In this document: one piece after another, positions 33,428 to 43,706 of the stretch
How the letters are laid out: each line of letters begins with the position of its first letter
Position numbering within the stretch: position 1 is the stretch's first letter
Assembly: GCA_024707405.1 (NCBI GenBank)
Contig: JANPZU010000004.1
Coordinates: forward strand, 1-64,000
Direction of reading: 5' to 3'
Source: Luteimonas sp.
Lineage (GTDB): Bacteria; Pseudomonadota; Gammaproteobacteria; Xanthomonadales; Xanthomonadaceae
DNA: 64,000 nt
Position numbers and translations under genes: made by a program
The notes under the pieces: model-generated
What the model was told of the DNA's origin: nothing
Database searches by the model: none
What the model saw: only the letters and a program-made list of their open reading frames with translations

Positions 33428-35842
33428 TCAGGACGCGTGTCGCGCCTGCTCGGCCTCTGTCGGCGAGTTGAGCCGCTGCCAGAGCTGGCGCATGGCTTCG
33501 TCGAACGGTGCATCCACTGCTCGCAGCACCACTCGCCCGGCGGTGACCAGTGCGGCGAGTTCTTCCGGCGACACCACCATCTTGCGCGCACCGCGGCGGT
33601 TGACGATCAGGAAGCGGGACGTCAGCGGGCTGACCCATGCGATGCGGCAGACCGATTCGTGTCCGTCCTCGTCGATCAGCCGCAGGCCCTGCCCCACGCG
33701 CAACCTGCGCATGCGTGCGGCGGTCGAGGGATCGAATTCGAGGGTGTCGGTGCCACCTGCCAGCCTGAGGCGACTGACGGTCTCGTCCGGCGCTTCGGGC
33801 GCGGCGTCCTCGGTATCGGGCACGTTGGGCTGGTGCACGCTGCGCGGCGTGTCGGGCAAGGCCAGCGCGGCGATGATCCGCGCCATCGCATCGCGCGCCG
33901 CGGTCGCGTCCATGCCGCAACTGGAATAGCACTCGCCCAGCGGCACCTGCAGCGCCAGCAACTGCTGCGCCACGGCGGCGCCGCGCACGTCGGCGGCATC
34001 GGCATCGACCTGCAACATCGCATCGCCGACGCCGATGGCGGCCAGGTGCCGCTGCGAATCCGGCCCGTCGCGCAACCAGGTCTGGGTGAGGTGGTGGCGC
34101 CAATGGCGATCGAGGAAATGCGCAACCGCCGCGGTCAGCCTGCGCTCGGACAGGCGCGATGCCACCAGCCCGTCGGCATCCCGGCGTGCCTGCGCAAGCC
34201 GTTCTCGGCCATGGATCGCTTCGGCGGCGCGCTTCTCGGAAAGATCCGCGCGACGGCGCTGCTGGTCGAGCTGGTCGCGCAGTTCCGCGGTGGCCAGTTC
34301 GAAGATCGCCTGGTCGTCCTGGTATTCCTCGACCACCTTGTCGACCGCCTGCTCGGCGCGCTGCAGCGTTTCCTTGTCCTGCGGCGTCTCGCCGGTATTG
34401 CCATCGCAGGCTTCGGTCAGCGCATCGAGCAATTGCCGCGCCGGATGGGTGCGTCGGTTGAACAGCGAATCGTCGGTCAACGCGACCTTCAGGTACGGCA
34501 CCACGAGACGCCCGTACAGTTCGCGCGCCTGCTGCATCAGGTCGTTGGCCTCGAACAGCGAGTGGAACAGGATCCCGACCAAGTCGATCGCGTCTTCCTC
34601 GTCGCTGCTGAAATGCGTGCTGGCCGGATCGAAACCGATGTCTCGCAGGCTGCTGAGGATGCGATGGCGCAGCACGTCGGCCAACTGGCGATCGCCGTTG
34701 CCGGCCAGCGCGCGCGCATAGGGTTCGGGATCCTCTCCCTGCAGCAGGCTGGCGACGCTCAGCAGTTCCGAGGTGCCCAGCACCTGCCCGGCACCGCCCG
34801 CCGCCGGCATGGACGGCGTGGCCACGCCAGCGGCGTCGCCCTGCTGCACGCTGCGACTGCGCCAGGCATGGAGCTGCTCGCGCACCAGGTCGCGGTAACG
34901 CAGCGGCTGGCCATTCGCCAGCGCCTCGGCCAGCACCTGCTGGCGGATGTCGGCGGTCGAAGGCGCTTCGCCATGCGAGGCCGGCATCGCGCCCTGCATC
35001 GACGCCACGCCATGCGACACATGGTGTGCCTGTCCGCCAGCGTCCGTGTTGCGCACATGCTGCACCACGCCACCCTCGGGCACCCATTCGCCGCCGTCCT
35101 GCGCGCTGGCAGGCGACTGCTGCGGCTGCAATCTCTGCTGAGGCGACGCGCGTCCCGTGGGTACCGCCGAGCGCGGCTGCGCGCCGGAAGTGCCGAACGA
35201 GGCCGCATCGAGCGTCTTGTTGGCCTTGTCGTACAGCTCGCCCAACAGCTTCGGCAAGCGTTTGTCGAACTGGTGGAACACCATCGAACGCAACGATGGC
35301 GTCAGGTCGTCGGCACCGAACAGCGCCACGAACCCGTTCACCGCCACCTCGGGCCGCATCGGGTTCGACTGCCCGCCACGGATGCCGAGCGCCTTGCACA
35401 GCATCGCCAGGCGCTCGTCGAGCTGCGCCAACGGATGCAGGAACTGGTGGTCGAGCAATTCGGTGATCTGCTGGCCGGCGAGGTGAACCTCCAGCTCGCC
35501 TTCCGACATCAGGCTCAGGGACTTGTCCCGGGCGGTCGTTTCGGTCGCGGTTTCCCAGCGCTCGAATTCGGCTTCGATCGCGTTGCGGTACTTGGTCGCC
35601 AGTTCCAGCGCGCGATGGCTCAGGGCCATGACCGCGATGCGGTCTTCCTGCGCGGAGGCGAAATCGTGCGAGGCCAGCGACGCCAGGCGCACCTGCTCCT
35701 CGATCGAACTCCAGAAGCCCGACAGCACGCCACCCAGCTCGGTCACGGCGTCGCGCTTGAGCGCTTCAAGTACGCGCGCAGCCGCTCGCGGGGCAGCAGC
35801 CCCGCCTGGGAACATCGACGATGGATCGCGGTCAGGCGTCAT
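33428..35842 (-). CDS. DUF1631-family protein
   Basis: 804 aa; ...VNGFVALFGADDLTPSLRSMVFHQFDKRLPKLLGELYDKAN...; long collinear minus ORF. Confidence 0.75.
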   Translation of the reverse strand: MTPDRDPSSMFPGGAAAPRAAARVLEALKRDAVTELGGVLSGFWSSIEEQVRLASLASHDFASAQEDRIAVMALSHRALELATKYRNAIEAEFERWETATETTARDKSLSLMSEGELEVHLAGQQITELLDHQFLHPLAQLDERLAMLCKALGIRGGQSNPMRPEVAVNGFVALFGADDLTPSLRSMVFHQFDKRLPKLLGELYDKANKTLDAASFGTSGAQPRSAVPTGRASPQQRLQPQQSPASAQDGGEWVPEGGVVQHVRNTDAGGQAHHVSHGVASMQGAMPASHGEAPSTADIRQQVLAEALANGQPLRYRDLVREQLHAWRSRSVQQGDAAGVATPSMPAAGGAGQVLGTSELLSVASLLQGEDPEPYARALAGNGDRQLADVLRHRILSSLRDIGFDPASTHFSSDEEDAIDLVGILFHSLFEANDLMQQARELYGRLVVPYLKVALTDDSLFNRRTHPARQLLDALTEACDGNTGETPQDKETLQRAEQAVDKVVEEYQDDQAIFELATAELRDQLDQQRRRADLSEKRAAEAIHGRERLAQARRDADGLVASRLSERRLTAAVAHFLDRHWRHHLTQTWLRDGPDSQRHLAAIGVGDAMLQVDADAADVRGAAVAQQLLALQVPLGECYSSCGMDATAARDAMARIIAALALPDTPRSVHQPNVPDTEDAAPEAPDETVSRLRLAGGTDTLEFDPSTAARMRRLRVGQGLRLIDEDGHESVCRIAWVSPLTSRFLIVNRRGARKMVVSPEELAALVTAGRVVLRAVDAPFDEAMRQLWQRLNSPTEAEQARHAS

Positions 35843-35902
35843 TTCGGGGGAAAATGCGCGAGGCGGGAACGCCCTTGTTCAGAATCCGTAAAACGGAGCC
35901 AG

Positions 35903-36508
35903 ATGTCTGTGACTGCATCCGCAAATCCCCCACCGAACCCGTGGCTTTCGATGCTCGACGAACGCCGCTGTGTGCCCGCCCGCCAACTTGGCGAGCCCGC
36001 TCCCGACGACGCAACGCTGTTGCGCATGCTGCAATCGGCAGTACGCGTCCCCGACCACGGCAAGCGCGTGCCGTTCCGTTTCCTGCGCATCCGTGGCGAT
36101 GCGCGGCTTGTCCTGGGCGAGGCCCTGGCACGGCGCACACTGCAGCGCGACCCGGCCGCGGGCGAGGCCGCGATCGAGAAGGATCGCAAGCGCTTCAGCC
36201 ATGCGCCCCTGGTGGTCGCGGTGGTCGCGGTGCTCGACCCGGCCGACACCGGCATCCCGGAACAGGAACGCCTGCTCACCGCGGGTTGCGTCTGCTTCAC
36301 GCTGCTGCAGGCCGTGCAAGCGACCGGATACGGCGGCACCTGGCTCACGGGCTGGCCCGCATACGACCACGAAGTGCTGCGCATGCTGGGACTGGGCGAG
36401 CACGAACGCATCGCCGGTTTCATCCACATCGGCACGCCCAGGCAGGCAGTGCCCGAACGCGACCGACCCGACCCGTCCACGCTGCTCCAGGACTGGCAAC
36501 CGGCATGA
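35903..36508 (+). CDS. Nitroreductase family protein
   Basis: ERRCVPARQL...AVRVPDHGKRVPFRFLRI...GYGGTWLTGWPAYDHEV. Confidence 0.9.
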   Translation: MSVTASANPPPNPWLSMLDERRCVPARQLGEPAPDDATLLRMLQSAVRVPDHGKRVPFRFLRIRGDARLVLGEALARRTLQRDPAAGEAAIEKDRKRFSHAPLVVAVVAVLDPADTGIPEQERLLTAGCVCFTLLQAVQATGYGGTWLTGWPAYDHEVLRMLGLGEHERIAGFIHIGTPRQAVPERDRPDPSTLLQDWQPA

Positions 36509-37419
36509 CCCCGCCGCCACGCCCGCTCTACCTCGTCGATGCCAGCCTGTACGTCTTCCGTGCCTGGCATTCGATGCCCGACGAGTTCCACGACGCCGAG
36601 GGTTGGCCGACCAACGCGGTGCACGGTTTCGCCCGGTTCGTGCTCGAACTGCTGGAACGCGAGCGGCCACGGCACATCGCCATCGCCTTCGACGAAGCGC
36701 TCGACAGTTGTTTCCGCAACACGCTGTACCCGCAGTACAAGGCCAACCGCCCGCCTGCGCCGGAGGAACTCAAGCGCCAGTTCGGACACTGCAAGGCGTT
36801 GTGTTCGGCACTCGGGCTGGCTGTGCTGGCGCATGGCGAATACGAAGCCGACGACCTGATCGGCAGCGCGCTGCATCGTGCGCGGCCGGAAGGCTTCCGC
36901 GGCGTGATCGTGTCGGCGGACAAGGATCTCTCGCAACTATTGCACTCGCACGACGAACAATGGGATTTCGCCCGCGGCCAGCGTTGGGGCATGGCCGGGG
37001 TGAAGGCGCGGCACGGGGTGGAAGCCGCGCAGATCGCCGACTACCTCGCACTGTGCGGCGATGCCGTCGACAACATTCCCGGCGTGCCCGGCATCGGCGC
37101 CAAGACCGCCGCGACGCTGCTGGCGCATTTCGGCTCGCTCGACGCCCTGCTCGAACGCGTGGACGAAATCCCGTTCCTGCGTTTTCGCGGCGCTGCACAG
37201 GCCGCCATTCGCCTGCGCCAGCACCGCGAACTCGCACTGCTTTGCCGCCGACTGACCACGATCGCGCTCGATGCTCCCACCCACGCATACCCGGCGTCGC
37301 TGGCACGCGGGCAGCCCGATGCCGACGCATTGGCAGCCTTGTGCGAGTCGCTCCGCTTCGGCCCGTTGACCCGGCGCCGGATCCACACCGCCGCCGGGCT
37401 GGATTACGCCCCGACCTGA
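36505..37419 (+). CDS. 5'-3' exonuclease/flap endonuclease-like protein
   Basis: YLVDASLYVFRAWHSMP...EYEADDLIGSAL...GDAVDNIPGVPGIGAKTAATLL. Confidence 0.92.
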   Translation: MTPPPRPLYLVDASLYVFRAWHSMPDEFHDAEGWPTNAVHGFARFVLELLERERPRHIAIAFDEALDSCFRNTLYPQYKANRPPAPEELKRQFGHCKALCSALGLAVLAHGEYEADDLIGSALHRARPEGFRGVIVSADKDLSQLLHSHDEQWDFARGQRWGMAGVKARHGVEAAQIADYLALCGDAVDNIPGVPGIGAKTAATLLAHFGSLDALLERVDEIPFLRFRGAAQAAIRLRQHRELALLCRRLTTIALDAPTHAYPASLARGQPDADALAALCESLRFGPLTRRRIHTAAGLDYAPT

Positions 37420-37441
37420 CGCACCGCATGCCGTGCTGCGC

Positions 37442-37447
37442 TAGCAT
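37442..37447 (+). promoter_or_regulatory. Candidate leaderless -10 box for the NUDIX gene
   Basis: TAGCAT-CGCCAG-ATG. Confidence 0.45.
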
Positions 37448-37453
37448 CGCCAG

Positions 37454-38017
37454 ATGGACAAGAACAACAATGATGGCGACGACGTCGCCCTGCTGTACCA
37501 AGGGGAATGGTTGCGCATGGTCAAGCGCGGCCACTGGGAATCGTGCGAACGCACGCATGGCAAGGATGGACTGGCGGTGCTGGTCATCGCGGTCACGCCC
37601 GACGACCACGTGCTGTTCGTCGAACAGTTCCGCGTGCCGCTGGGCGCGAAGACCATCGAAATGCCGGCCGGACTGGTCGGCGACGACCACGACGACGATT
37701 CGCTCGAAGCCGCGGCGCGACGCGAACTGATCGAGGAAACCGGCTGGGAAGCGGGCCGCATCGACGTGCTGCTGACCGGCCCCACCTCGTCTGGCATGAG
37801 CAACGAGCGCATCGCCTTCGCGCGCGCCCGCGACCTGAAGAAGGTCGGCGAAGGCGGCGGCGTCAACGACGAGAACATCACCGTGCACAGCGTGCCGCGC
37901 GCAGAAGCGCCGGCCTGGCTGATGCAGAAGTATCGCGAGGGCTACGAGCTCGACCTCAAGCTCTGGGCCGGGCTGTGGATGATCGAGTACAACCCGGACG
38001 GGTCGCGCGCCGACTAG
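37454..38017 (+). CDS. NUDIX hydrolase (ADP-ribose pyrophosphatase-like)
   Basis: Nudix-like stretch GLVGDDHDDDSLEAAARRELIEETGWEAG. Confidence 0.93.
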   Translation: MDKNNNDGDDVALLYQGEWLRMVKRGHWESCERTHGKDGLAVLVIAVTPDDHVLFVEQFRVPLGAKTIEMPAGLVGDDHDDDSLEAAARRELIEETGWEAGRIDVLLTGPTSSGMSNERIAFARARDLKKVGEGGGVNDENITVHSVPRAEAPAWLMQKYREGYELDLKLWAGLWMIEYNPDGSRAD

Positions 38018-38038
38018 GCGCGCATTCCCTTTCGCTGC

Positions 38039-38980
38039 TCACGCGAACGAATCGGTCGCCTTCACCAGCGCATCGATGTTCTCGGCCTCGAACGCGGAAT
38101 GCCCCGACGCCGGCGTGACCACCAGTTCGGCCTTGGGCCAGGCCTTGTGCAGATCCCACGCGTTCTGGATCGGGCAGACCACGTCGTAACGGCCGTGCAC
38201 GATGACGCCCGGGATGTCGACGATGCGGTACATGTCGCGCAACAACTGGTCGTCGACCTCGAAGAAGCCCTTGTTGACGAAATAGTGGTTCTCGATGCGC
38301 GCGAACGCGAGCGCGAATGCCGCGTCCTCGTGGCCGGTGACGAAGTCGGGATCGACATGCAGGAATGAAGTCGCGCCTTCCCACACGCTCCAGGCGCGCG
38401 CGGCGGCAAGGCGCGTCGCTTCGTCGTCGCTGGTCAGCCGCTTGTGGAACGCAGTGATGAAGTCGCCGCGCTCGGATTCGGGGATGGCGGCGATGTAGTG
38501 CTCCCACGCCTCGGGGAACAGGCGCGACGCACCTTCCTGGTAGAACCACTGCAATTCCCACTGGCGCAGCATGAAGATGCCGCGCAGCACCAGTTCGGAC
38601 ACACGCATCGGATGCGACTGTGCGTAGGCAAGCGCGAGCGTCGAGCCCCACGAGCCGCCGAACACCTGCCAGCGCTCGATGCCGAGCAGTTCGCGCAGCT
38701 TTTCGATGTCCGCCACCAGATCCCAGGTGGTGTTGCCCACGAGATCCGCATGCGGCGTCGAACGTCCCGCGCCACGCTGGTCGAACAGCACGATCCGGTA
38801 CTTGGACGGATCGTGGAAGCGCCGCATCTTCGGACTGCATCCGCCGCCCGGCCCGCCATGCAGCAACACCACCGGCTTGCCCTTCGGATTGCCGCACTGC
38901 TCGTAGTACAGCGTGTGGCGGTCGTCGACCTGCAACGTCCCGATGTCGTAAGGCTCGATCTCCGGATACAGCGTGCGCAT
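38039..38980 (-). CDS. pip: Proline iminopeptidase
   Basis: VVLLHGGPGGGCSPKMRRFHDPSKYRIVLFDQRGAGRSTPHA; GGSWGSTLALAYAQSHP. Confidence 0.97.
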   Translation of the reverse strand: MRTLYPEIEPYDIGTLQVDDRHTLYYEQCGNPKGKPVVLLHGGPGGGCSPKMRRFHDPSKYRIVLFDQRGAGRSTPHADLVGNTTWDLVADIEKLRELLGIERWQVFGGSWGSTLALAYAQSHPMRVSELVLRGIFMLRQWELQWFYQEGASRLFPEAWEHYIAAIPESERGDFITAFHKRLTSDDEATRLAAARAWSVWEGATSFLHVDPDFVTGHEDAAFALAFARIENHYFVNKGFFEVDDQLLRDMYRIVDIPGVIVHGRYDVVCPIQNAWDLHKAWPKAELVVTPASGHSAFEAENIDALVKATDSFA

Positions 38981-39011
38981 GGCGATCCCTTGCGTGGAAT
39001 GTCGCCCCAGT

Positions 39012-39863
39012 CTACTCGTTGCCCACGGCCACCCGCTGGCCGAGGGTGACCCGATCCCGCCCTTCCAGGTCGCGTCGTGTTTCAACCGCTGCGTATCCGG
39101 CCTGCATCATCAGCCCGCGCACGGCCGCCCCCTGGTCGTCGCCATGCTCGAACAACAACCAGCCGCCCATGTGAAGGTGCAAGGGCGCCTGCCCGGCGAT
39201 CACGCGGATCGCATCGAGGCCGTCGCCACCGGGCGTCAGCGCGCCGCGCGGCTCGAACCGCAGGTCGCCCTCGGCGAGATGCTTGTCGTCTTCGGCGATG
39301 TAGGGCGGATTGCTGGCGATCACGTCGAAACGCTCGCCGGCCAGCGGCGCGAACCAGTCACCGGCGCGGAATTCGATGTTGCGCAACCCAAGGGCTTCGG
39401 CATTGCCCAGCGCCACCGCCAGCGCCGCATCGCTGCGGTCGGTCGCGGACACCTGCGCAAGCGGACGCTCGCTCGCGATCGCCAGCGCGATCGCGCCACT
39501 GCCGGTGCCCAGGTCGGCGACGCGAGCGGCCTGCCCCGGCGGGAGCTTCGACAGCGCAGCCTCGACCAGCAATTCGGTTTCCGGACGCGGGATCAGGGTG
39601 TCTGGCGTGACCGCGAGATCCAGCGTCCAGAACCCGCGCCGGCCGGTGAGATAAGCCACCGGTTCGCCCGATTCGCGGCGAGCCACCAAGGCATCGAACA
39701 GCTCGGCAGCGGCTGGTGGCACATCGGCGTCGGAATGCGCGAACAGCCAGCTGCGCGACTTGCCGAGCACATGCGCAAGCAACAGTTCGGCCTCGGTGCC
39801 GTCGACCCTGCCACGGGCATTGCGCAGCAGCGCCCCGCTCGATGTCGGCGACCCTTGTGTCAT
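39012..39863 (-). CDS. prmC: Release factor glutamine methyltransferase PrmC
   Basis: NPPY motif [43 protein letters not shown]. Confidence 0.95.
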   Translation of the reverse strand: MTQGSPTSSGALLRNARGRVDGTEAELLLAHVLGKSRSWLFAHSDADVPPAAAELFDALVARRESGEPVAYLTGRRGFWTLDLAVTPDTLIPRPETELLVEAALSKLPPGQAARVADLGTGSGAIALAIASERPLAQVSATDRSDAALAVALGNAEALGLRNIEFRAGDWFAPLAGERFDVIASNPPYIAEDDKHLAEGDLRFEPRGALTPGGDGLDAIRVIAGQAPLHLHMGGWLLFEHGDDQGAAVRGLMMQAGYAAVETRRDLEGRDRVTLGQRVAVGNE

Positions 39864-39869
39864 CACGGA

Positions 39870-39875
39870 ATCCTA
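39870..39875 (-). promoter_or_regulatory. Candidate leaderless -10 box for prmC
   Basis: Minus strand TAGGAT-TCCGTG-ATG. Confidence 0.45.
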
Positions 39876-39916
39876 CGTCCTCGCCGGCATCCCCGGCCGC
39901 ACCCATCCGCCAAACA

Positions 39917-39952
39917 AAATGAAGGCGGCCGAAGCCGCCTTCAAAAATTCCG
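39917..39952 (-). terminator. Rho-independent terminator of an unannotated minus-strand transcript
   Basis: Minus strand AATTTTTGAAGGCGGC-TTCG-GCCGCCTTCATTTTGTTT. Confidence 0.7.
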
Positions 39953-40135
39953 CATCGCGTGTGGGAGGGAGGAAACGGATACGGAACTCGGTGTTGCCGG
40001 AGACTCCGGCCTCAACTGTTGCCTGGCCGCCGTTGCTTGCGCCGCGACGCCGGGCTTGAACCGAATATGCTGCGCCGCAATATTTTTTGCAAGCGTTTTC
40101 GGCACGCATTTTTTGACGAAATTCCTCCTCGCCAC
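39941..40135 (-). other. Candidate small RNA or 64-aa small ORF divergent from ahpC
   Basis: AT-rich promoter-like region upstream (40141-40215); ORF MARRNFVKKCVPKTLAKNI...HAMRNF ends at the terminator; no identified homolog. Confidence 0.35.
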
Positions 40136-40188
40136 TTTTGATAGTTTTTATATATCATTTATATAAATTCAATTTTATTTACTTATTG

Positions 40189-40203
40189 ATAGTCCAGTTC
40201 TAT
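40189..40203. promoter_or_regulatory. OxyR-type binding half-site
   Basis: ATAG-TCCAGTT-CTAT fits ATAG-N7-CTAT, inside the ahpC upstream AT-rich island; weaker ATAG-N7-ATAT at 40141-40155. Confidence 0.6.
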
Positions 40204-40272
40204 CATTCTTACCGTCAGCATCGTTCCACGGATGCTCCCTTTCCCTCCGCAAACCCTCAAGGACGCATGTTC

Positions 40273-40836
40273 ATGTCGCTGATCAACACCCAAGTCCAGC
40301 CGTTCAAGACCACCGCCTACCAGAACGGCGAGTTCATCGAAGTCACCGACGCCAGCCTCAAGGGCAAGTGGTCGGTGCTGATCTTCATGCCGGCCGCCTT
40401 CACCTTCAATTGCCCGACCGAGATCGAGGACGCGGCCGACCATTACGCCGAGTTCCAGAAGCTGGGTGCCGAGGTCTACATCGTCACCACCGACACCCAC
40501 TTCTCGCACAAGGTGTGGCACGAGACCTCGCCGGCCGTCGGCAAGGCCCAGTTCCCGCTGGTCGGCGACCCGACCCACGCCCTGACCCGCGCGTTCGGCG
40601 TGCACATCGAGGAAGCCGGCCTGGCCCTGCGCGGCACCTTCGTGATCGATCCGGAAGGCACGATCAAGACGCTGGAAATCCACGACAACGCCATCGCCCG
40701 CGACGTCTCCGAGACCCTGCGCAAGCTCAAGGCCGCCCAGTACGTCGCCGCGCACCCGAACGAAGTCTGCCCGGCCAAGTGGAAGGAAGGCGAGAAGACC
40801 ATCGCGCCGTCGCTCGACCTCGTCGGCAAGATCTGA
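40273..40836 (+). CDS. ahpC: Alkyl hydroperoxide reductase subunit C (peroxiredoxin)
   Basis: [59 protein letters not shown]. Confidence 0.98.
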   Translation: MSLINTQVQPFKTTAYQNGEFIEVTDASLKGKWSVLIFMPAAFTFNCPTEIEDAADHYAEFQKLGAEVYIVTTDTHFSHKVWHETSPAVGKAQFPLVGDPTHALTRAFGVHIEEAGLALRGTFVIDPEGTIKTLEIHDNAIARDVSETLRKLKAAQYVAAHPNEVCPAKWKEGEKTIAPSLDLVGKI

Positions 40837-40997
40837 TCCATCGATTCACCCCGCCCCGTGCCGCCTCGTGCGGCGCGGGAGCGGATCGGAGCCGATGCAC
40901 CGGCCAGCCAGCACGCGCCCCCCTCCCTCCAGTGCCTGCCAGCCACGCCTGCGTCGGCTCCGATCCACTCCCGCCTCCCTTCCCACAGGAGTCGTCC

Positions 40998-42593
40998 ATG
41001 CTTGAAGACAGCCTCAAGACCCAGCTCAAGGCCTATCTCGAACGCCTGCAGCGTCCGGTCGTGATCACCGCCTCGGTGGACGACGGCGCCAAGTCGAAGG
41101 AGATGCTGGAACTGCTGGAAGACATCCGCGCGCAGTCGGACAAGATCACCGTCGAGGTGATCCGCGACGACGCCGAGCGCAAGCCCTCGTTCGCGCTGAC
41201 CACGCCCGGCCACGACATCTCGCTGCGCTTCGCCGGCCTGCCGATGGGCCACGAATTCACCTCGCTGGTGCTGGCGCTGCTGCAGGTCGGTGGCCATCCG
41301 TCGAAGGCCACGGCCGAACTGCTGGAACAGGTGAAGCACCTTGACGGGGACTTCCTGTTCGAAACCTATTACTCGTTGAGCTGCCAGAACTGCCCGGACG
41401 TGGTGCAGGCACTCAACCTCGCCGCCGTGCTCAACCCGAAGATCCGACACGTCGCCATCGACGGCGCGCTGTTCCAGGACGAAGTGCAGGCGCGCGAGAT
41501 CATGTCCGTACCGACGGTCTATCTCAACGGTCAGGTCTTCGACCAGGGCCGGATGACGCTGGAGCAGATCGTCGCCAAGCTCGACACCGGCGCCGCCAAG
41601 CGCGAGGCCGCGAAGATCGCGCAGAAGGATGCGTTCGACGTGCTCGTGATCGGTGGCGGCCCCGCCGGTGCTGCAGCGGCGATCTACGCCGCGCGCAAGG
41701 GCATCCGCACCGGCGTTGCAGCCGAACGCTTCGGCGGCCAGGTGCTGGACACCATGGCGATCGAGAATTTCATCTCGGTGCCGCACACCGAAGGCCCGAA
41801 GCTGGCCACGGCGCTGGAACAGCACGTGCGCGAGTACGACGTGGACGTGATGAACCTGCAGCGCGCGACGCAGCTCGTGCCCGCGGGCGACGACGGCCTG
41901 GTCGAAGTGAAGCTCGAGAACGGCGCGTCGCTGAAGTCGAAGACCGTCGTGCTCTCCACCGGCGCGCGCTGGCGGCAAATGGGCGTGCCCGGCGAAGACA
42001 AATACCGCAACAAGGGCGTGGCCTACTGCCCGCACTGCGATGGCCCGTTGTTCAAGGGCAAGCGCGTGGCGGTGATCGGCGGCGGCAACTCCGGCGTCGA
42101 GGCGGCGATCGACCTCGCGGGCATCGTCGCCCACGTCACCCTGGTCGAATACGACGGCACACTGCGCGCAGATGAAGTGCTGCAGCGCAAGCTGCGCAGC
42201 CTGAAGAACGTGCGCATCATCACCAGCGCGCAGACCACCGAAGTGCTGGGCGACGGCCAGAAGGTCAACGGCCTCGTCTACACCGACCGCGTCGGCGGCG
42301 ATTCGCATCGTGTCGAACTGGAGGGCGTGTTCGTGCAGATCGGCCTGCTCCCGAATACCGAATGGCTCAAAGGCACGGTGGCGCTGTCGCCACGCTGCGA
42401 GATCGAGGTCGATGCACACGGACGCACCTCGGTGCCGGGCGTGTTCGCGGCCGGCGATGTCACCACGGTGCCCTACAAGCAGATCGTGATCGCGATGGGC
42501 GAAGGCTCGAAGGCGGCACTGGCCGCGTTCGACCACCTGATCCGCACCTCGGCACCCGCCGAGACCACGCCGGCCGAAGCCGAAGCGGCCTGA
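40998..42593 (+). CDS. ahpF: Alkyl hydroperoxide reductase subunit F
   Basis: [51 protein letters not shown]. Confidence 0.98.
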   Translation: MLEDSLKTQLKAYLERLQRPVVITASVDDGAKSKEMLELLEDIRAQSDKITVEVIRDDAERKPSFALTTPGHDISLRFAGLPMGHEFTSLVLALLQVGGHPSKATAELLEQVKHLDGDFLFETYYSLSCQNCPDVVQALNLAAVLNPKIRHVAIDGALFQDEVQAREIMSVPTVYLNGQVFDQGRMTLEQIVAKLDTGAAKREAAKIAQKDAFDVLVIGGGPAGAAAAIYAARKGIRTGVAAERFGGQVLDTMAIENFISVPHTEGPKLATALEQHVREYDVDVMNLQRATQLVPAGDDGLVEVKLENGASLKSKTVVLSTGARWRQMGVPGEDKYRNKGVAYCPHCDGPLFKGKRVAVIGGGNSGVEAAIDLAGIVAHVTLVEYDGTLRADEVLQRKLRSLKNVRIITSAQTTEVLGDGQKVNGLVYTDRVGGDSHRVELEGVFVQIGLLPNTEWLKGTVALSPRCEIEVDAHGRTSVPGVFAAGDVTTVPYKQIVIAMGEGSKAALAAFDHLIRTSAPAETTPAEAEAA

Positions 42594-42608
42594 GCCAAGG
42601 GCCTGCCG

Positions 42609-43559
42609 ATGAACCTGCGCGACCTCAACTACCTGATCGCGCTTGCCGACCACAAGCACTTCGGCCGCGCCGCGGCCGCGTGTTTCGTCAGCCAACCCAC
42701 GCTGTCCACGCAGATCCGCAAGCTGGAGGAAGAGCTGGGCGTTGCGCTGTTCGAGCGCGCGCCGCGCAAGGTGATGCTGACGCCGGTCGGCATCGACATC
42801 GCCGAACGCGCGCGCCGCATCGTCAACGACGTCGAACAGATGAAGGAATCCGCGCGCCGCAACCAGCGTCCGGAAGCTGGCACGGTGCGACTGGGCATCT
42901 TCCCCACGCTCGGCCCCTACCTGCTGCCGCACGTGATCCCCGGCATCCGTCGCCGCTTCCCCGACCTGCAGTTGCTGCTGGTCGAGGAGAAGAGCGACCT
43001 GCTGCTGTCGCGGCTGCGCGAAGGCCGGCTCGATGCGGTGCTGTTGGCCGAGCCGATCCACGACGACCAGTTGCATGCAGAGTTCCTGTTCGAGGAGCCC
43101 TTCCTGCTCGCCGTACCCGAACAGCATCCTTTCGCGCGGCGGCAATCCTTGAGCGTCGACGACCTCGCGCACCAGGATCTGCTGCTGCTCGAAGACGGCC
43201 ACTGCCTGCGCCAGCAAACGCTGGATGTGTGCCACCTCGCGGGGGCGAGCGAGAAAAGCGAATTCCGCGCGACCAGCCTGGAAACCCTGCGGCAGATGGT
43301 CGCGGCGAATGTCGGCGTCACCCTGCTGCCGACGCTCTCGGTGCAGCCCCCGGTGGCGCAACCGCCGAGCATCCGCCTGCTTCCGTTCCGCGACGCGCAA
43401 CCGAGCCGGCGCATCGCGATGTTCTGGCGACGCAGCAGCGCGATGGAAGACTTCCTCAAGCAACTCGCCGACAGCTTCCGCGCACTGCCCGCGACCTTGC
43501 TGCAGCCTGCACAGGCCGTGCTGTCGAACCACAGCACGGCGCCGCCGGACACGCTCTGA
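42609..43559 (+). CDS. oxyR: Hydrogen peroxide-sensing LysR regulator OxyR
   Basis: MNLRDLNYLIALADHKHFGRAAAACFVSQPTLSTQIRKLEEELGVALFER; downstream of ahpCF. Confidence 0.96.
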   Translation: MNLRDLNYLIALADHKHFGRAAAACFVSQPTLSTQIRKLEEELGVALFERAPRKVMLTPVGIDIAERARRIVNDVEQMKESARRNQRPEAGTVRLGIFPTLGPYLLPHVIPGIRRRFPDLQLLLVEEKSDLLLSRLREGRLDAVLLAEPIHDDQLHAEFLFEEPFLLAVPEQHPFARRQSLSVDDLAHQDLLLLEDGHCLRQQTLDVCHLAGASEKSEFRATSLETLRQMVAANVGVTLLPTLSVQPPVAQPPSIRLLPFRDAQPSRRIAMFWRRSSAMEDFLKQLADSFRALPATLLQPAQAVLSNHSTAPPDTL

Positions 43560-43622
43560 ACGCGCGCAGTCGGCGCACTTGAATTGCCCCCGCCGGGGGC
43601 GATACGGTATCGGCACAACCGG

Positions 43623-43657
43623 GCGGGCGATGCGCAGGACGTATCGCCCGCTTTTCT
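43623..43657 (+). terminator. Rho-independent terminator downstream of oxyR
   Basis: GCGGGCGAT...ATCGCCCGC followed by TTTTC. Confidence 0.7.
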
Positions 43658-43706
43658 TCGCGACACGCTTGCGCGTCGCGGCATCCATGACCCAAGGATT
43701 CCATCC

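Noticed and set aside
33410-36508. 1032-aa plus-strand ORF
   Set aside because: Mostly antisense to the DUF1631 gene; only the last part (35903-36508) is a real nitroreductase.
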